From Streptomyces sp. LUP47B (GTDB taxonomy: Bacteria > Actinomycetota > Actinomycetes > Streptomycetales > Streptomycetaceae), in assembly GCF_001746295.1 (NCBI RefSeq), contig NZ_MJAH01000005.1, positions 303,723 to 367,722 on the forward strand: a stretch of DNA of 64,000 bases. The letters run 5' to 3'. Positions 41,492 through 50,446 of the stretch are shown one piece after another. Every line of letters begins with the position of its first letter. Positions within the stretch are counted from its first letter, which is position 1. The notes under the pieces are model-generated. The model did not search any database and was not told where the DNA came from. It worked only from the letters and a program-made list of their open reading frames with translations. The position numbers and the translations under genes were made by a program.

Positions 41492-43714
41492 TCAGGAGGC
41501 CCAGTCCGGCAGGCGCGGGTTGCTGACTGCCCCGGGGATGTCACACCAGGGGCGCAGTTCCTTGTAGGCCTTCGCCTCGTCGTAGGCGGGGTAGGCCCCG
41601 TACCCGTTGTAGGCCTGGACGAGGGCGATGCACGCGGCCTCCGTCTTCGTGTGCACCGTCCCCGGGTCGAGTTGTTCGACACCGTCCGCCGCGGCTCCGT
41701 AACAGTTGGCGAGGGTGCCCTGGTCGTCCGTCTGTTCGCCGCTGGCGGCGGCTTTGTCCAGGGCCACGACGGCGTCCGCGCAGTCGCGCGGCATCTCCGT
41801 GGCCTCGAAGCCGATCCCCTCGATCAGTTCGTCCACGGCCACCTCGGCGGCCTTGTCGTGCTTCCCGTAGGTGTAGAGGAGGTACTTGCTGTACGGCAGC
41901 CACCAGACGCGGTGGCTGCTCTTGCGGGAGCCGTCGTAGTCGGGAAGCACATCCGTGCCGAACGTCCAGCTCATGGCCTTCTTGCCGCCGACTTCGGCCA
42001 GCGGCCCGTCCTTCGTGGAGATCACCGACTCGTCCGTGACGGTGTCACTGTCCTCGTTCTCGACGGACCACATGGAACCGGAGTCCGTCTGGCCCTCCTT
42101 GATCTGGTCCAGGGTCAGACTCGGGGAGTACATGATGCGCACGCCGGTGTCGGAGTCCCCGTGCAGGATGAAGTCGGCACTGGTCGCGGCGGTGGTTCCC
42201 GAAGTCTCCGAGGTGTCCCAGGAGGATCCGGCGTCCGCGTCCTCGTCGCCCGACCGGAAGAACTCCAGGTCCGAGTCGACGGGGAGCGTGACCCGCAGGC
42301 CGCCGAAGAGGGCCACCGGTTCCGGCTCCGATGCGGCGGTCTCCTCGGCGCTCGGGGACTCGGACGCGGAGGGTGGCGCGGCGACCGGGTGCCGACTCGT
42401 CGCCGTCCGCTTCGGCTCGGCCGTCGAACCGGTGGCGGGGTGCCCGGCGGCGCCTGCGGTCCCGCTGTTGCCGGCCGCCACGGCACCGGCCACGACGCCC
42501 AGCACCGCGGCAGCGGCCACCGTGCAGAGGACGACCCGGCGACTTCGCGTACGGCGCCCGGCAGGTGCGGCCCCCGAGGCGGCGGGAGGCGGTGCCGGAG
42601 CTTGGGATGAAGGGGTGACCGGGGGAGCGTGCCGACGTACGTCCTGCGCGGTCGGCGAGAGCGCCGGCTCTCCGGACGCCTGCTGAAGAGGGGGCTCCGA
42701 GGGTTCCGGAGGAGCGGCGGTCTCCTCATCGTTCACGGGCCCCTTGCGCGCAGGTTTCTGACCGCCCACAGGCTCCCTACCCGCAGGGGCCTCGTCGGCG
42801 GAGGGCTCGGCGGGCAGGGGCACGTTCCAGCGCACGCGGTCCAGGGGCACGGTGACGGCGGTTTCGGCCCGTTCGAAGGACCGGGTGTAGGCCATGGTCG
42901 GGAAGACGGCGGTCCCTGTCGGCCCGTACACGGCGGCCGCCCGCTCGGCGATCTCCGCCGCGCTCGGCCGCTCCCCGGGGTCCTTGTGCAGGGCGTCACG
43001 GACCAGGGGCCGCAGAGCGTCGGGCACGCCCTGGAGCGAGGGCGCCGCACTGATGATGCGGTGGTTGATCCCGGTGGGGGCTCCGAAGGGGTGGACCGCT
43101 GCCGCGGCGTAGGCGACGAGCAGCCCCCAGCAGAAGATGTCGCAGGCCGGGAGGGTGGTGCCGTCGGTGAGCTGCTCCGGTGCCATCCAGCCAGGAGTGC
43201 CGGTCGTCACCGATGTCGCGGTGATGGCGGTGGCGTCCAGGTGGTGGGCGATGCCGAAGTCCACGACGTGTGGACCGTCGGCCGCCAGGAGTACGTTCGT
43301 CGGCTTCAGGTCGCGGTGGGCGACCCCCGCGCCGTGGACGCAGGCCAGCGCGTGGGCGACGGCCGCCGCGAAGGTCAGCAGGTTGTCCGCGCGCAGGGGC
43401 CCGGTGTCCCGGACGTGCTGGTGCAGGGTGTTGCCCTGGACGTAGGCGGTCGCCAGCCAGGGCAGCGGGGCGTCGGGGTCGGCGTCGACCAGCGGCACGA
43501 GGTACGGGCCGGTGACCTTGCGGAGCGTGGTGGTCTCCCGGCGGAAACGGGCCCGGTGCGCGGGGTCGTCGGCGAAGCCCTGGTGAAGGACCTTCACGGC
43601 GAGGGGACGCCCGCTGTCGGGGTCGGTCGCGTAGTAGACCGTGCCCATACCGCCGGTTCCGAGGTGCCGGGTCGGCCGGTAGGGGCCGATGCGTTCGGGC
43701 AGGTTCACCGGCAC
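41492..43714 (-). CDS. Receptor-type Ser/Thr protein kinase
   Basis: A 740-residue PknB-like kinase. The kinase domain (about 1-260) has GTGGMGTVYYA, AVKVLH, HRDLKPTNVLL, DFGIAHH and APEQL. A Pro/Ala-rich linker of about 140 residues leads to one membrane helix (VVLCTVAAAAVLGVVAGAVAA, about 400), then an external domain of about 320 residues with no PASTA repeats and two or three cysteines. GTG 43714 is chosen because GAGGAG is 6 nt upstream. Signal unknown. Two palindromes lie upstream (43827-43844 and 44107-44125). Confidence 0.88.
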   Translation of the reverse strand: MPVNLPERIGPYRPTRHLGTGGMGTVYYATDPDSGRPLAVKVLHQGFADDPAHRARFRRETTTLRKVTGPYLVPLVDADPDAPLPWLATAYVQGNTLHQHVRDTGPLRADNLLTFAAAVAHALACVHGAGVAHRDLKPTNVLLAADGPHVVDFGIAHHLDATAITATSVTTGTPGWMAPEQLTDGTTLPACDIFCWGLLVAYAAAAVHPFGAPTGINHRIISAAPSLQGVPDALRPLVRDALHKDPGERPSAAEIAERAAAVYGPTGTAVFPTMAYTRSFERAETAVTVPLDRVRWNVPLPAEPSADEAPAGREPVGGQKPARKGPVNDEETAAPPEPSEPPLQQASGEPALSPTAQDVRRHAPPVTPSSQAPAPPPAASGAAPAGRRTRSRRVVLCTVAAAAVLGVVAGAVAAGNSGTAGAAGHPATGSTAEPKRTATSRHPVAAPPSASESPSAEETAASEPEPVALFGGLRVTLPVDSDLEFFRSGDEDADAGSSWDTSETSGTTAATSADFILHGDSDTGVRIMYSPSLTLDQIKEGQTDSGSMWSVENEDSDTVTDESVISTKDGPLAEVGGKKAMSWTFGTDVLPDYDGSRKSSHRVWWLPYSKYLLYTYGKHDKAAEVAVDELIEGIGFEATEMPRDCADAVVALDKAAASGEQTDDQGTLANCYGAAADGVEQLDPGTVHTKTEAACIALVQAYNGYGAYPAYDEAKAYKELRPWCDIPGAVSNPRLPDWAS

Positions 43715-43826
43715 GGGACGCTCCTCGGCGCCGGGCACGGCCGTACGGCCGACACCGTCCGCGCTCGGAGATCACACCGCGGATCGCGCTGATGAGTCAT
43801 GTACCCCCCTGATGTTCTGCGCCTTC

Positions 43827-43844
43827 GCGTACCGATCGGTACGC
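43827..43844. promoter_or_regulatory. Perfect 18-bp palindrome, TetR-operator-like
   Basis: GCGTACCGATCGGTACGC is fully self-complementary and has the ACCGATCGGT core seen in many TetR-type operators. It lies about 115 bp upstream of the receptor kinase start. No TetR gene is adjacent. Confidence 0.6.
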
Positions 43845-44106
43845 TGCGACGCGGCCGACTTCGGGCGTCGGCGTACCTGCGGTCGACCGGCGGCTTCTCC
43901 CGCGAGCAGCGGCGGCCGTGCGATGAAGCCCCCCTCATCAGCGGAGACACTCTAATACCGCGCTCCCGACCGGTGGCAGAGGGGCCGTCAGCTCCGTCCG
44001 CCTGGGCTCGGCGATCAGTCGGCATCACCACTCGCTCGGTGTCTCGACCTCCCCGAGCCCGCACAGCCGATCGTACACAGGTCTGCACATCCTCGACGAG
44101 TCGAGT

Positions 44107-44125
44107 CTGTTGACATCGCCAACAG
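44107..44125. promoter_or_regulatory. Second copy of the GTTGAC palindrome arrangement
   Basis: CTGTTGACATCGCCAACAG (44107-44125) has CTGTTG/CAACAG arms. Read on the minus strand, GTCAAC is followed by 30 nt and GTGTACG (44078-44072), matching 21480-21533 and 61134-61096. A GAGGAT box lies 14 nt after GTCAAC. It could serve the receptor kinase (minus) or the lipoprotein (plus). Confidence 0.55.
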
Positions 44126-44277
44126 CAATGCCTCATGCTCCCTTTCGACGCCGTCGCCTGCCGACGGCGTTCCGGTCTTCGCCCGTAGGGCCTTTCCTGA
44201 GTGTCAGGCACAGCGAGGTGTCGGCCGACGCGTTCGCAGGAATGTTTCCGCGAACGCTTGAAGCCCGGGGGGGATTC

Positions 44278-44745
44278 ATGAACTCGCGCAACAGGCCGTC
44301 ACGCCCGGCCGGCTCCAGACCGCCGCACACGCGCAGGAGGGCGTGGGCCACAGGCGCGGCACTGCTCGCTCTCGGGCTCGTGGGCTGCCAGGAGGCCGGT
44401 CAGGACGACGCGGACACCGCACGCACGGCCGCCTCGCGGCCCGCTCCGACCATCACGGTGACAGCCACCGTCACCACCACCGCCGAGCCCACGCCCGCGC
44501 CGACGGTCACCAAGACCAAGACGGTCACACGGCCCGGCCCCACCGTCACCGTCACCAAAGCCGCGCAGGCAGCCGTATCCGGCAGTGGCAGTGGCACATG
44601 CTCCATAGCCTCCAACTCGGGCAACTGCTATCAGGCAGGGCAGTTCTGCCGGAACAGCAATCACGGAGCCGCCACCACGACCGCGGGCGGCACCCGCATC
44701 ACGTGTACTTACAGCGCGAACGCCTGGCGCTGGGTCTACTCCTGA
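44278..44745 (+). CDS. Small lipoprotein
   Basis: A 155-residue exported lipoprotein. An Arg-rich n-region, a hydrophobic core and the lipobox LVGC place the acylated cysteine at residue 37. A Thr/Val-rich spacer with VTVTATVTTT and VTKTKTVTRPGPTVTVTK is followed by a C-terminal domain with four cysteines (CSIASNSGNCYQAGQFC...C) resembling small wall-associated domains. It may be Tat-exported because of the paired arginines. Function unknown. Confidence 0.7.
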   Translation: MNSRNRPSRPAGSRPPHTRRRAWATGAALLALGLVGCQEAGQDDADTARTAASRPAPTITVTATVTTTAEPTPAPTVTKTKTVTRPGPTVTVTKAAQAAVSGSGSGTCSIASNSGNCYQAGQFCRNSNHGAATTTAGGTRITCTYSANAWRWVYS

Positions 44746-44769
44746 CAGGACGACGGACGGAACCACGGC

Positions 44770-45282
44770 ATGGGCTACAAGAACGAAGACGAGATCAAGC
44801 GGGCGCTTGGAATCGAATCCTGGCGGCATCTCTCTAAAGAGAAAATGATCAGATTTGTGGCGATGATGCCCGACATGAGCACTGAGGTGGCTCTGAAGAT
44901 CATTGAACAGTTCCCCGCGTTCAAGGATTTCGCCAAGGATGTTGTGGGAGTGATGGAGAAGGCATATGAATCCACGCTCTCGGCCAACAAGCAGAGCCAG
45001 GAGCATTTCCATCGGGCCTGTCAGGAGGTAAGGGAAATCCTCAGGGTTGAACTGAGCAAAGACAACCTGAGTGCGGAAGACAAGAAATTCATCATCGAGC
45101 AGATCCAGGAAACCCTGAGGATGGAGTTCCAGAAGGACAGCGAGAACAAGCAGTTCTTGAGCGTGAATCTCAAGAGGGTGCTGGCCGGCGCTGGTGCCGC
45201 ACTCGCCCTGAGCGTGGCTTTCGTCGGCGGCAAGGTGATGGCCGAAAGCAAGGACAGCCCCGATGACTCCCTGGAAGCCTGA
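44770..45282 (+). CDS. Small membrane protein of atypical codon use
   Basis: A 170-residue protein with helical, Lys/Glu-rich sequence (e.g. MGYKNEDEIKRALGIESW, LSAEDKKFIIEQIQETL) and one membrane helix near the C-terminus (about 128-152, LAGAGAALALSVAFVGG). Its codons use A/T at third positions far more than neighbouring genes, which suggests recent arrival. It follows the lipoprotein by 24 bp. No family recognised. Confidence 0.65.
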   Translation: MGYKNEDEIKRALGIESWRHLSKEKMIRFVAMMPDMSTEVALKIIEQFPAFKDFAKDVVGVMEKAYESTLSANKQSQEHFHRACQEVREILRVELSKDNLSAEDKKFIIEQIQETLRMEFQKDSENKQFLSVNLKRVLAGAGAALALSVAFVGGKVMAESKDSPDDSLEA

Positions 45283-45426
45283 CCACCTGATGTCGGCGAG
45301 GCGGTGTGGGCCGGGTGCGCCAGGGAGGATGGGGAAACGTCGTCCCGCTGGCCGAGTGAGCCGGACGCGGCGCACAAGCGCAGGCTCCGGGCTTGGAACA
45401 CGGCTGGGCCCAGCCCGCACGGCACA

Positions 45427-46632
45427 ATGGGCACCGTGAGCGACAACAGTACGGATCTTGCGGACCTCCTGGGCACACAGGAGTCCGCGTCCCTCGAGTT
45501 CAAGCGCACCGCGAAACGCGAGGGGAGACGTGGAGACGCCATCGGCAACGCGGTGTGTGCCATGGCCAATGATTTGTGCGGCCATGGTGGCGGCGATGTC
45601 CTCATCGGTGTGGACGACAAGGGTCAGCCTGTCGACGATGTCGACCTGAGCGACCGGGCGCTCCTTCAGCTCACCGAGCTGCGGGACGACGGCCGGATCC
45701 TCGACCGTCCGTCGCTCACCGTCGATCGGGCCGTCTTCCGGGGCAAGCCGGTCATCCGGCTCCATGTCGAGGCCTGCGCGACTCCACCAGTCCGGTTCGA
45801 GGGCGTCATCTGGGTCCGCCCCGGTCCCACCACGCGCAAGGCGAGCCGCGAGGACGAACGCGTGCTGGCGGAGCGGCGGCGCGCCAAGGACATCCCGTTC
45901 GACACCCGGCCGCTTTCTCTCGCCCACCTCGACGATCTGGACCTCGATCTGTTCCGGCAGTCGTACCTGCCCTCCATGGTCGCGCCCGAGGTCATCGAGG
46001 AGAACGGCCGTCCCGTGGACCTCCAGCTGTCGTCCCTCCACCTGCTGACGCCGGACGGAACGCCCACAGTGCTCGGCCTGCTGACGGTCGGCCTCGACCC
46101 AGGGAGCCACATTCCCGGGGCGTACCTCCAGTTCGTCCGCTATCAGGGCACGGACCTCGACGCCCCCATCTCCGACGAGCAGGAACTGCGGCAGAACCTG
46201 GTCGGGATGTCGGCCCGGCTCGAACCCCTCCTGCGGAGCAATCTGCGCACCCGCCTCGTCGAGGACGGGTTCCGTGAGACGCCCCGCCCGGACTATCCAC
46301 TGGAGGCACTGCGCGAACTCTGCATGAATGCCCTCATGCACCGGAACTACGAGACCTCATACGCGCCGACCCGCATCGTGTGGTTCGACGACCGCATCGA
46401 GGTCACCAACCCCGGTGGGCCTTTCGGGCAAGTACGGGAGGACAACTTCGACCGGGTCACCGATTACCGCAATCCGTCCCTGGCCGCCGCGATGAAGGGC
46501 CTTGGCTACGTGAACCGGTTCGGCAGGGGCATCGGCCGGGTGAAGAAGGCGCTGGAGACCAACGGAAACCCACCCGCCGAGTTCCAGGTCGATGACGCGT
46601 CCTGGGCCGTCGTCATCCGGAGGGCCGCATGA
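45427..46632 (+). CDS. AlbA_2 (Schlafen-like) and HATPase-domain protein
   Basis: A 401-residue protein. The N-terminal AlbA_2 domain (about 10-135) has ESASLEFKRTA, then GGDVLIGVDDKGQ and WVRPGPTTRKAS. The C-terminal half has LRELCMNALMHRNYE and IEVTNPGGPFG, the HATPase_c_4 arrangement found in RecG-like putative transcriptional regulators, and RFGRGIGRVKKAL. Such proteins are often near mobile elements and defence loci. GTG 45436 is an alternative start. Its stop overlaps the ParA-like ATG by 4 bp, so the two are coupled. Confidence 0.8.
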   Translation: MGTVSDNSTDLADLLGTQESASLEFKRTAKREGRRGDAIGNAVCAMANDLCGHGGGDVLIGVDDKGQPVDDVDLSDRALLQLTELRDDGRILDRPSLTVDRAVFRGKPVIRLHVEACATPPVRFEGVIWVRPGPTTRKASREDERVLAERRRAKDIPFDTRPLSLAHLDDLDLDLFRQSYLPSMVAPEVIEENGRPVDLQLSSLHLLTPDGTPTVLGLLTVGLDPGSHIPGAYLQFVRYQGTDLDAPISDEQELRQNLVGMSARLEPLLRSNLRTRLVEDGFRETPRPDYPLEALRELCMNALMHRNYETSYAPTRIVWFDDRIEVTNPGGPFGQVREDNFDRVTDYRNPSLAAAMKGLGYVNRFGRGIGRVKKALETNGNPPAEFQVDDASWAVVIRRAA

Positions 46633-47693
46633 CCTCTATCGCGCTGTTCAACAACAAGGGCGGTGTGGGGAAGACGACCCTCACCTACCACCTCGCGCAC
46701 ATGATCAGGCGACTCGGCTTGAGTGTGCTGGCAGTTGACCTCGATCCCCAGGCCAACCTGACCTCGATGTGCCTGGAGGAGACGGAGATCGAAGAGCTGT
46801 GGGAAAACTCCTCGGAGCTCATCGACCAGGGCGCGGCCATGGCGGGTCTGCCGGGCACAGGACGGGTGCGCAGCGGCCAGACGATCGCCGACGCCGTCCG
46901 TCCCATCCTGGAGGGCACGGGCGACATCGCGGTCGTCGAGCCCGCGCGGCTCCAGCCGGACCTCTGGCTGCTGCCGGGCAGCCTCGACCTGAGCCGCTTC
47001 GAGGACAAACTGTCCAATGAGTGGTCACGGGCCTATGCGGGCGATATCGCGGCCATTCGCACATCCACGTCGTTCCATCGCATCATCGAGCAGGCGGCGC
47101 GAGCCGTGGACGCCGATATCGTGCTGATCGACGTCGGCCCCAACCTGGGTGCCATCAACCGGGCGGCGCTGATCTCGGCCGACACCGTGCTGATGCCGCT
47201 GGCCGCAGACCTGTTCTCCCTCAAGGGCTTGAGCAACCTCGGCCCGACACTGCGCCAGTGGCGTACCGACTGGCAGTCCCTGGTCCTGCCCAGGGTGCCG
47301 AAAGGCATTTCCGCTCCTCGCGCGGCCATGCAGCCGCTGGGGTACGTCATCATGCAGCCGGAAATGCGACTCGACAGGCCGGTCAAGGCGTATGAGCGAT
47401 GGCTTCAGCGCATTCCGTGGGTCTACTCCTCGGCGGTCCTCGACGAGTCGCCGCCCTCGCGTCAGGACGACAGCCATCGCATCGCCACCATGAGGAACTA
47501 CCGGAGCCTGATGCCCTTGGCGCACGACGCGCGCAAGCCCATGTTCGATCTGAAGCCGGCCGACGGTGCACTGGGCAGCACCCAGCAGTACGTGAAGACC
47601 TGTTTCAAGGAGTTCAAGGCGCTGTCCGAAGGAGTTCTCGCCAGGGTGGTGGACCTCCCCCGGGATCCAGGCGATGCATCGGCGGCTGGTTGA
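46629..47693 (+). CDS. ParA/MinD-family ATPase
   Basis: A 354-residue deviant Walker ATPase. NNKGGVGKTTLTYHLA is the signature KGGxxKT motif; VDLDPQANLTS and VLIDVGPNLGAINRAAL complete the switch regions. It is longer than chromosomal ParA, with an insert after the first switch. No parB gene or parS site is adjacent, so a plasmid-partition role is unlikely; coupling to the AlbA_2 protein suggests a two-gene unit of unknown role. Confidence 0.88.
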   Translation: MTSIALFNNKGGVGKTTLTYHLAHMIRRLGLSVLAVDLDPQANLTSMCLEETEIEELWENSSELIDQGAAMAGLPGTGRVRSGQTIADAVRPILEGTGDIAVVEPARLQPDLWLLPGSLDLSRFEDKLSNEWSRAYAGDIAAIRTSTSFHRIIEQAARAVDADIVLIDVGPNLGAINRAALISADTVLMPLAADLFSLKGLSNLGPTLRQWRTDWQSLVLPRVPKGISAPRAAMQPLGYVIMQPEMRLDRPVKAYERWLQRIPWVYSSAVLDESPPSRQDDSHRIATMRNYRSLMPLAHDARKPMFDLKPADGALGSTQQYVKTCFKEFKALSEGVLARVVDLPRDPGDASAAG

Positions 47694-47776
47694 CGGTAGT
47701 CCTTCGGCGGTTACGTCCAGGCGTATTCGTCCGAAGTCCCCGTTGTGGCCGCAGCGATCCGCCCCGGGTGGTCATC

Positions 47777-48175
47777 TCACAGACCGGCCCGCTCCAGCAG
47801 GATTTTCAATGCCCCCGGCTTGACCTTCTGCACGGACCGCACCTGGCCGAGTTGCAGCTCGTCCCGGCCCACCGGGGCGCGGTACAGAGAGTCCGTGGGC
47901 TCGGGCAGCAGGGTCACGTCGACCCGGTAGGAGAAGTCCGGGTCGTCGGGGTCCTCTCGCGGCTCGTTGTCGACCTCGGCCACCGCGGCGACTGCCGCCT
48001 CCGGTTGGCTGAAGAAGAACCACAGGCGGTCGCCGGGGTTCATGCGGTTGCGTCGGCTGAGCCAGAGGTCGAGCTCGGGGTCCTCATGCGAGAGGCGGCG
48101 GACGGTCTCCTTGTCGGAGGGCTCCCCGTCCAGGGTGTCCCTGTTCGGATTGAGGATGTAGATCCAGTCCTCCAC
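47777..48175 (-). CDS. EVE-like domain protein
   Basis: A 132-residue single domain. DWIYILNPNRDT, the ELDLWLSRRNRMNPGDRLWFFFSQP segment and the AVAEVDNEPR strand resemble the EVE/PUA-like fold, which reads modified bases such as 5-methylcytosine in DNA. GTG 48175 has GGGGAG just upstream; ATG 48238 is a longer option. It is divergent from the EVE-McrB gene. Confidence 0.7.
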   Translation of the reverse strand: MEDWIYILNPNRDTLDGEPSDKETVRRLSHEDPELDLWLSRRNRMNPGDRLWFFFSQPEAAVAAVAEVDNEPREDPDDPDFSYRVDVTLLPEPTDSLYRAPVGRDELQLGQVRSVQKVKPGALKILLERAGL

Positions 48176-48316
48176 GATCTCCCCCTGTCGCCTTGGCCCT
48201 CGGCCCTTCCCGAGACGGAAAACGCCCTGCGGAGTCATGGTGACAGCCGTTCGGGCAACCCCGCAGAAGGATGCTCAACCTCAGCTCGTGAAATGGCCGT
48301 TGCCGCCGGTTCCGGC

Positions 48317-50446
48317 ATGATGGCTCGTATGACGGGTGGGTTGGATGTGCACGCGGCCGTGGCCAAGTTCGACAGGGGCTCCGTGACGGAGGCCGAGTCG
48401 GCCGCCGAGGACGAGCGCAAGCAGGTGCTGGCCCGGTTTCCGCTGGAGGAGTGGGCGGAGCTGCCGCTGGAGCGCTACGCCCTCGGGCAGGGAGAGCCGC
48501 CCGGGTCGGGGCCGACGTACTGCCGGCTCATGGAGTTCGGCACACCCCACCTGGGGAGCATCAAGGGCGGCAGTGCCGCGAAGCACATCATGTACCACCA
48601 CAACTCCGGCGAATGGCGGCTGGCCGCTCCGCTGAGAGGGATGGATCCGCAGGACGCCTGGGCGGAACTGCGAGGACAGTTCGTCCGAGCCTTCGAGGCC
48701 GCCGGGGCAGGAGACTTCGACGCCTTGGACGACCTCGAAGTGCTGCGCTACGGGCCAGCACTGGTGACGAAGACCTTGGCGACCTACTTCCCCGAGCATT
48801 TTCTGCCGATCTACGCGGGGGAACACCTACGCCGGTTCGTCGCCCTGCTTCTGGGCGACTTGGACCAGGGCGACGCCTCGGCCTGGCGCATCAATCGCCG
48901 CCTGCTCAAACTCGTCCGCGTACAGCCGGAGTTCGACGGCTGGACCAGCCATGAAGTGATGCGTTTCCTGTACGAGCACTTCGACCCTCGCCCCCGGCAA
49001 CGCACCATCTGGAAGATCGCCCCGGGCGAGCGCGGCCGTCTGTGGGAGGAATGCCGGGACGGCGGGTTCATCTGCGTCGGGTGGGACGCGCTCGGCGATC
49101 TCGGCCAGTACCAGAGCGACACGGAGCTGAAGCAGGCCCTGGACGCGTACTGGCCGCGCAGCAGTGGCGGAAGCCTGACCCTCGCCCGCCGGCTGCTGGC
49201 CTTCCGGGACCTGGAGACGGGAGATCGGGTCGTGGCCAACCGCGGGACGGACGAGGTCCTGGCCACCGGCAAGGTCGACGGGAGCTACCGCTACGACCCG
49301 GACCGGCCGGAGTTCCACCACGTCGTCCCGGTGACCTGGGACCTCTCCCACGCGCAGAAACTGTCCAAGCCTCAGCACGGTTGGCGGTCCACCTTCGCCA
49401 AGGTCGACCCCTCCCTCTTCGCCAGGTTCACCGCGCACGACGTCGACTCCGGCTCCGCCCCGGGTACGAACCAGGCACAGGCGGGCACGCCCGTCGCGCT
49501 GCCCGAGGATGTACAGGCGGTACTGGACGCCCTGGAACGCAAAGGCCAGGTGATCCTGCACGGACCGCCCGGGACGGGCAAGACCCGGCTCGCACTCGGC
49601 GCCGCCCTCGCCCTGGACGGCCGCGCGGACGTGCTCGGCGCCGACGCCGACGCCCGCCAACGTGCCCAGGCGCAGGCCGAGATGCTGCACGGTGACCGTA
49701 TCCGCTTGGTCACCTTCCACCCCTCGTACGGGTACGAGGACTTCGTCGAGGGCTTCAAGCCGGACCTGAGCGCCACCGGCCCGGGACTCACCCTCGCCCT
49801 CACCGACGGCCTGTTCCACGGCGTGTGCAGCCGGGCAGCCGCCCATCCGAACCATACGTTCCTGCTGGTCATCGACGAGATCAACCGCGGTGATCTGCCG
49901 CGGGTCTTCGGCGAGTTGATCACGCTCCTCGAACTCGACAAACGGAACCTGCCGGTCGCCCTGCCCGTGAGCAAGCGAAGCTTCTCCGTCCCGCCGAACG
50001 TCCGGGTCATCGGCACGATGAACACCGCCGACCGGAGCATCAGCCACCTGGACGCCGCGGTTCGCCGCCGCTTCGCCTTCCTGCCCGTGGGCCCGGACCC
50101 GGACGCGGTCTCGGGGACCGTGGGTCCCCTGGACCTGGCCGCGTTCTTCGAGTCCCTCAACACCCGCATCGCCCGCCATCTCGACGCCGACCACCAGATC
50201 GGGCACGCCTACCTGCTCCGCGACGGCGAGCCCATCGCGACCGAGGAGGATCTGGCCGCGGCCTTCCACCACGAGGTGATCCCACTCCTGGAGGACCACT
50301 GCCTCGGCCGGGCGGACCTGTTGCACCGCATCCTCGGCGGCCTGGTCGACGCCGAGACCGGGCGTCCGCTCCTCATGCCCCCGCAGGATCTGGCGGACGC
50401 GCTGGCGACCGAGTTCACCAGCGGCGTCATCGGCCCGGATGCCTGA
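48317..50446 (+). CDS. mcrB: McrB-like AAA+ GTPase with N-terminal EVE-like domain
   Basis: A 709-residue restriction motor. Residues 1-225 are a helical region; about 230-335 is an EVE-like reader (IWKIAPGERGRLWEECRDGGFICVGWD ... GDRVVANRGTDEVLATGKVDG). The AAA+ domain follows: Walker A HGPPGTGKTRLA (about 415), HPSYGYEDFVEGF, Walker B VIDEINRGDLPRVFGEL (about 517), and the McrB signature GTMNTADRSI (about 565). It would read modified DNA and drive cleavage by McrC. No clear Shine-Dalgarno is seen; ATG 48320 or 48329 are alternatives. The mcrC gene overlaps it by 8 bp. Confidence 0.88.
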   Translation: MMARMTGGLDVHAAVAKFDRGSVTEAESAAEDERKQVLARFPLEEWAELPLERYALGQGEPPGSGPTYCRLMEFGTPHLGSIKGGSAAKHIMYHHNSGEWRLAAPLRGMDPQDAWAELRGQFVRAFEAAGAGDFDALDDLEVLRYGPALVTKTLATYFPEHFLPIYAGEHLRRFVALLLGDLDQGDASAWRINRRLLKLVRVQPEFDGWTSHEVMRFLYEHFDPRPRQRTIWKIAPGERGRLWEECRDGGFICVGWDALGDLGQYQSDTELKQALDAYWPRSSGGSLTLARRLLAFRDLETGDRVVANRGTDEVLATGKVDGSYRYDPDRPEFHHVVPVTWDLSHAQKLSKPQHGWRSTFAKVDPSLFARFTAHDVDSGSAPGTNQAQAGTPVALPEDVQAVLDALERKGQVILHGPPGTGKTRLALGAALALDGRADVLGADADARQRAQAQAEMLHGDRIRLVTFHPSYGYEDFVEGFKPDLSATGPGLTLALTDGLFHGVCSRAAAHPNHTFLLVIDEINRGDLPRVFGELITLLELDKRNLPVALPVSKRSFSVPPNVRVIGTMNTADRSISHLDAAVRRRFAFLPVGPDPDAVSGTVGPLDLAAFFESLNTRIARHLDADHQIGHAYLLRDGEPIATEEDLAAAFHHEVIPLLEDHCLGRADLLHRILGGLVDAETGRPLLMPPQDLADALATEFTSGVIGPDA

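Larger units (their letters stand above)
43715..44277. other. Intergenic region with two palindromes
   Basis: These 563 bp separate the receptor kinase and the divergent lipoprotein gene. They contain an 18-bp perfect palindrome (43827-43844) and a copy of the island-wide GTTGAC/GTGTACG arrangement (44072-44125). I see no convincing gene. Confidence 0.6.

Noticed and set aside
43705..44211. A 168-codon minus-strand frame overlapping the kinase upstream region.
   Set aside because: No ribosome binding site, Arg/Ser-rich, contains the palindromes; more likely regulatory DNA.
46629..47693. ParA as evidence of an integrated plasmid or phage.
   Set aside because: No ParB, replication or integrase genes or parS-like repeats nearby, and the gene is coupled to an AlbA_2 protein.
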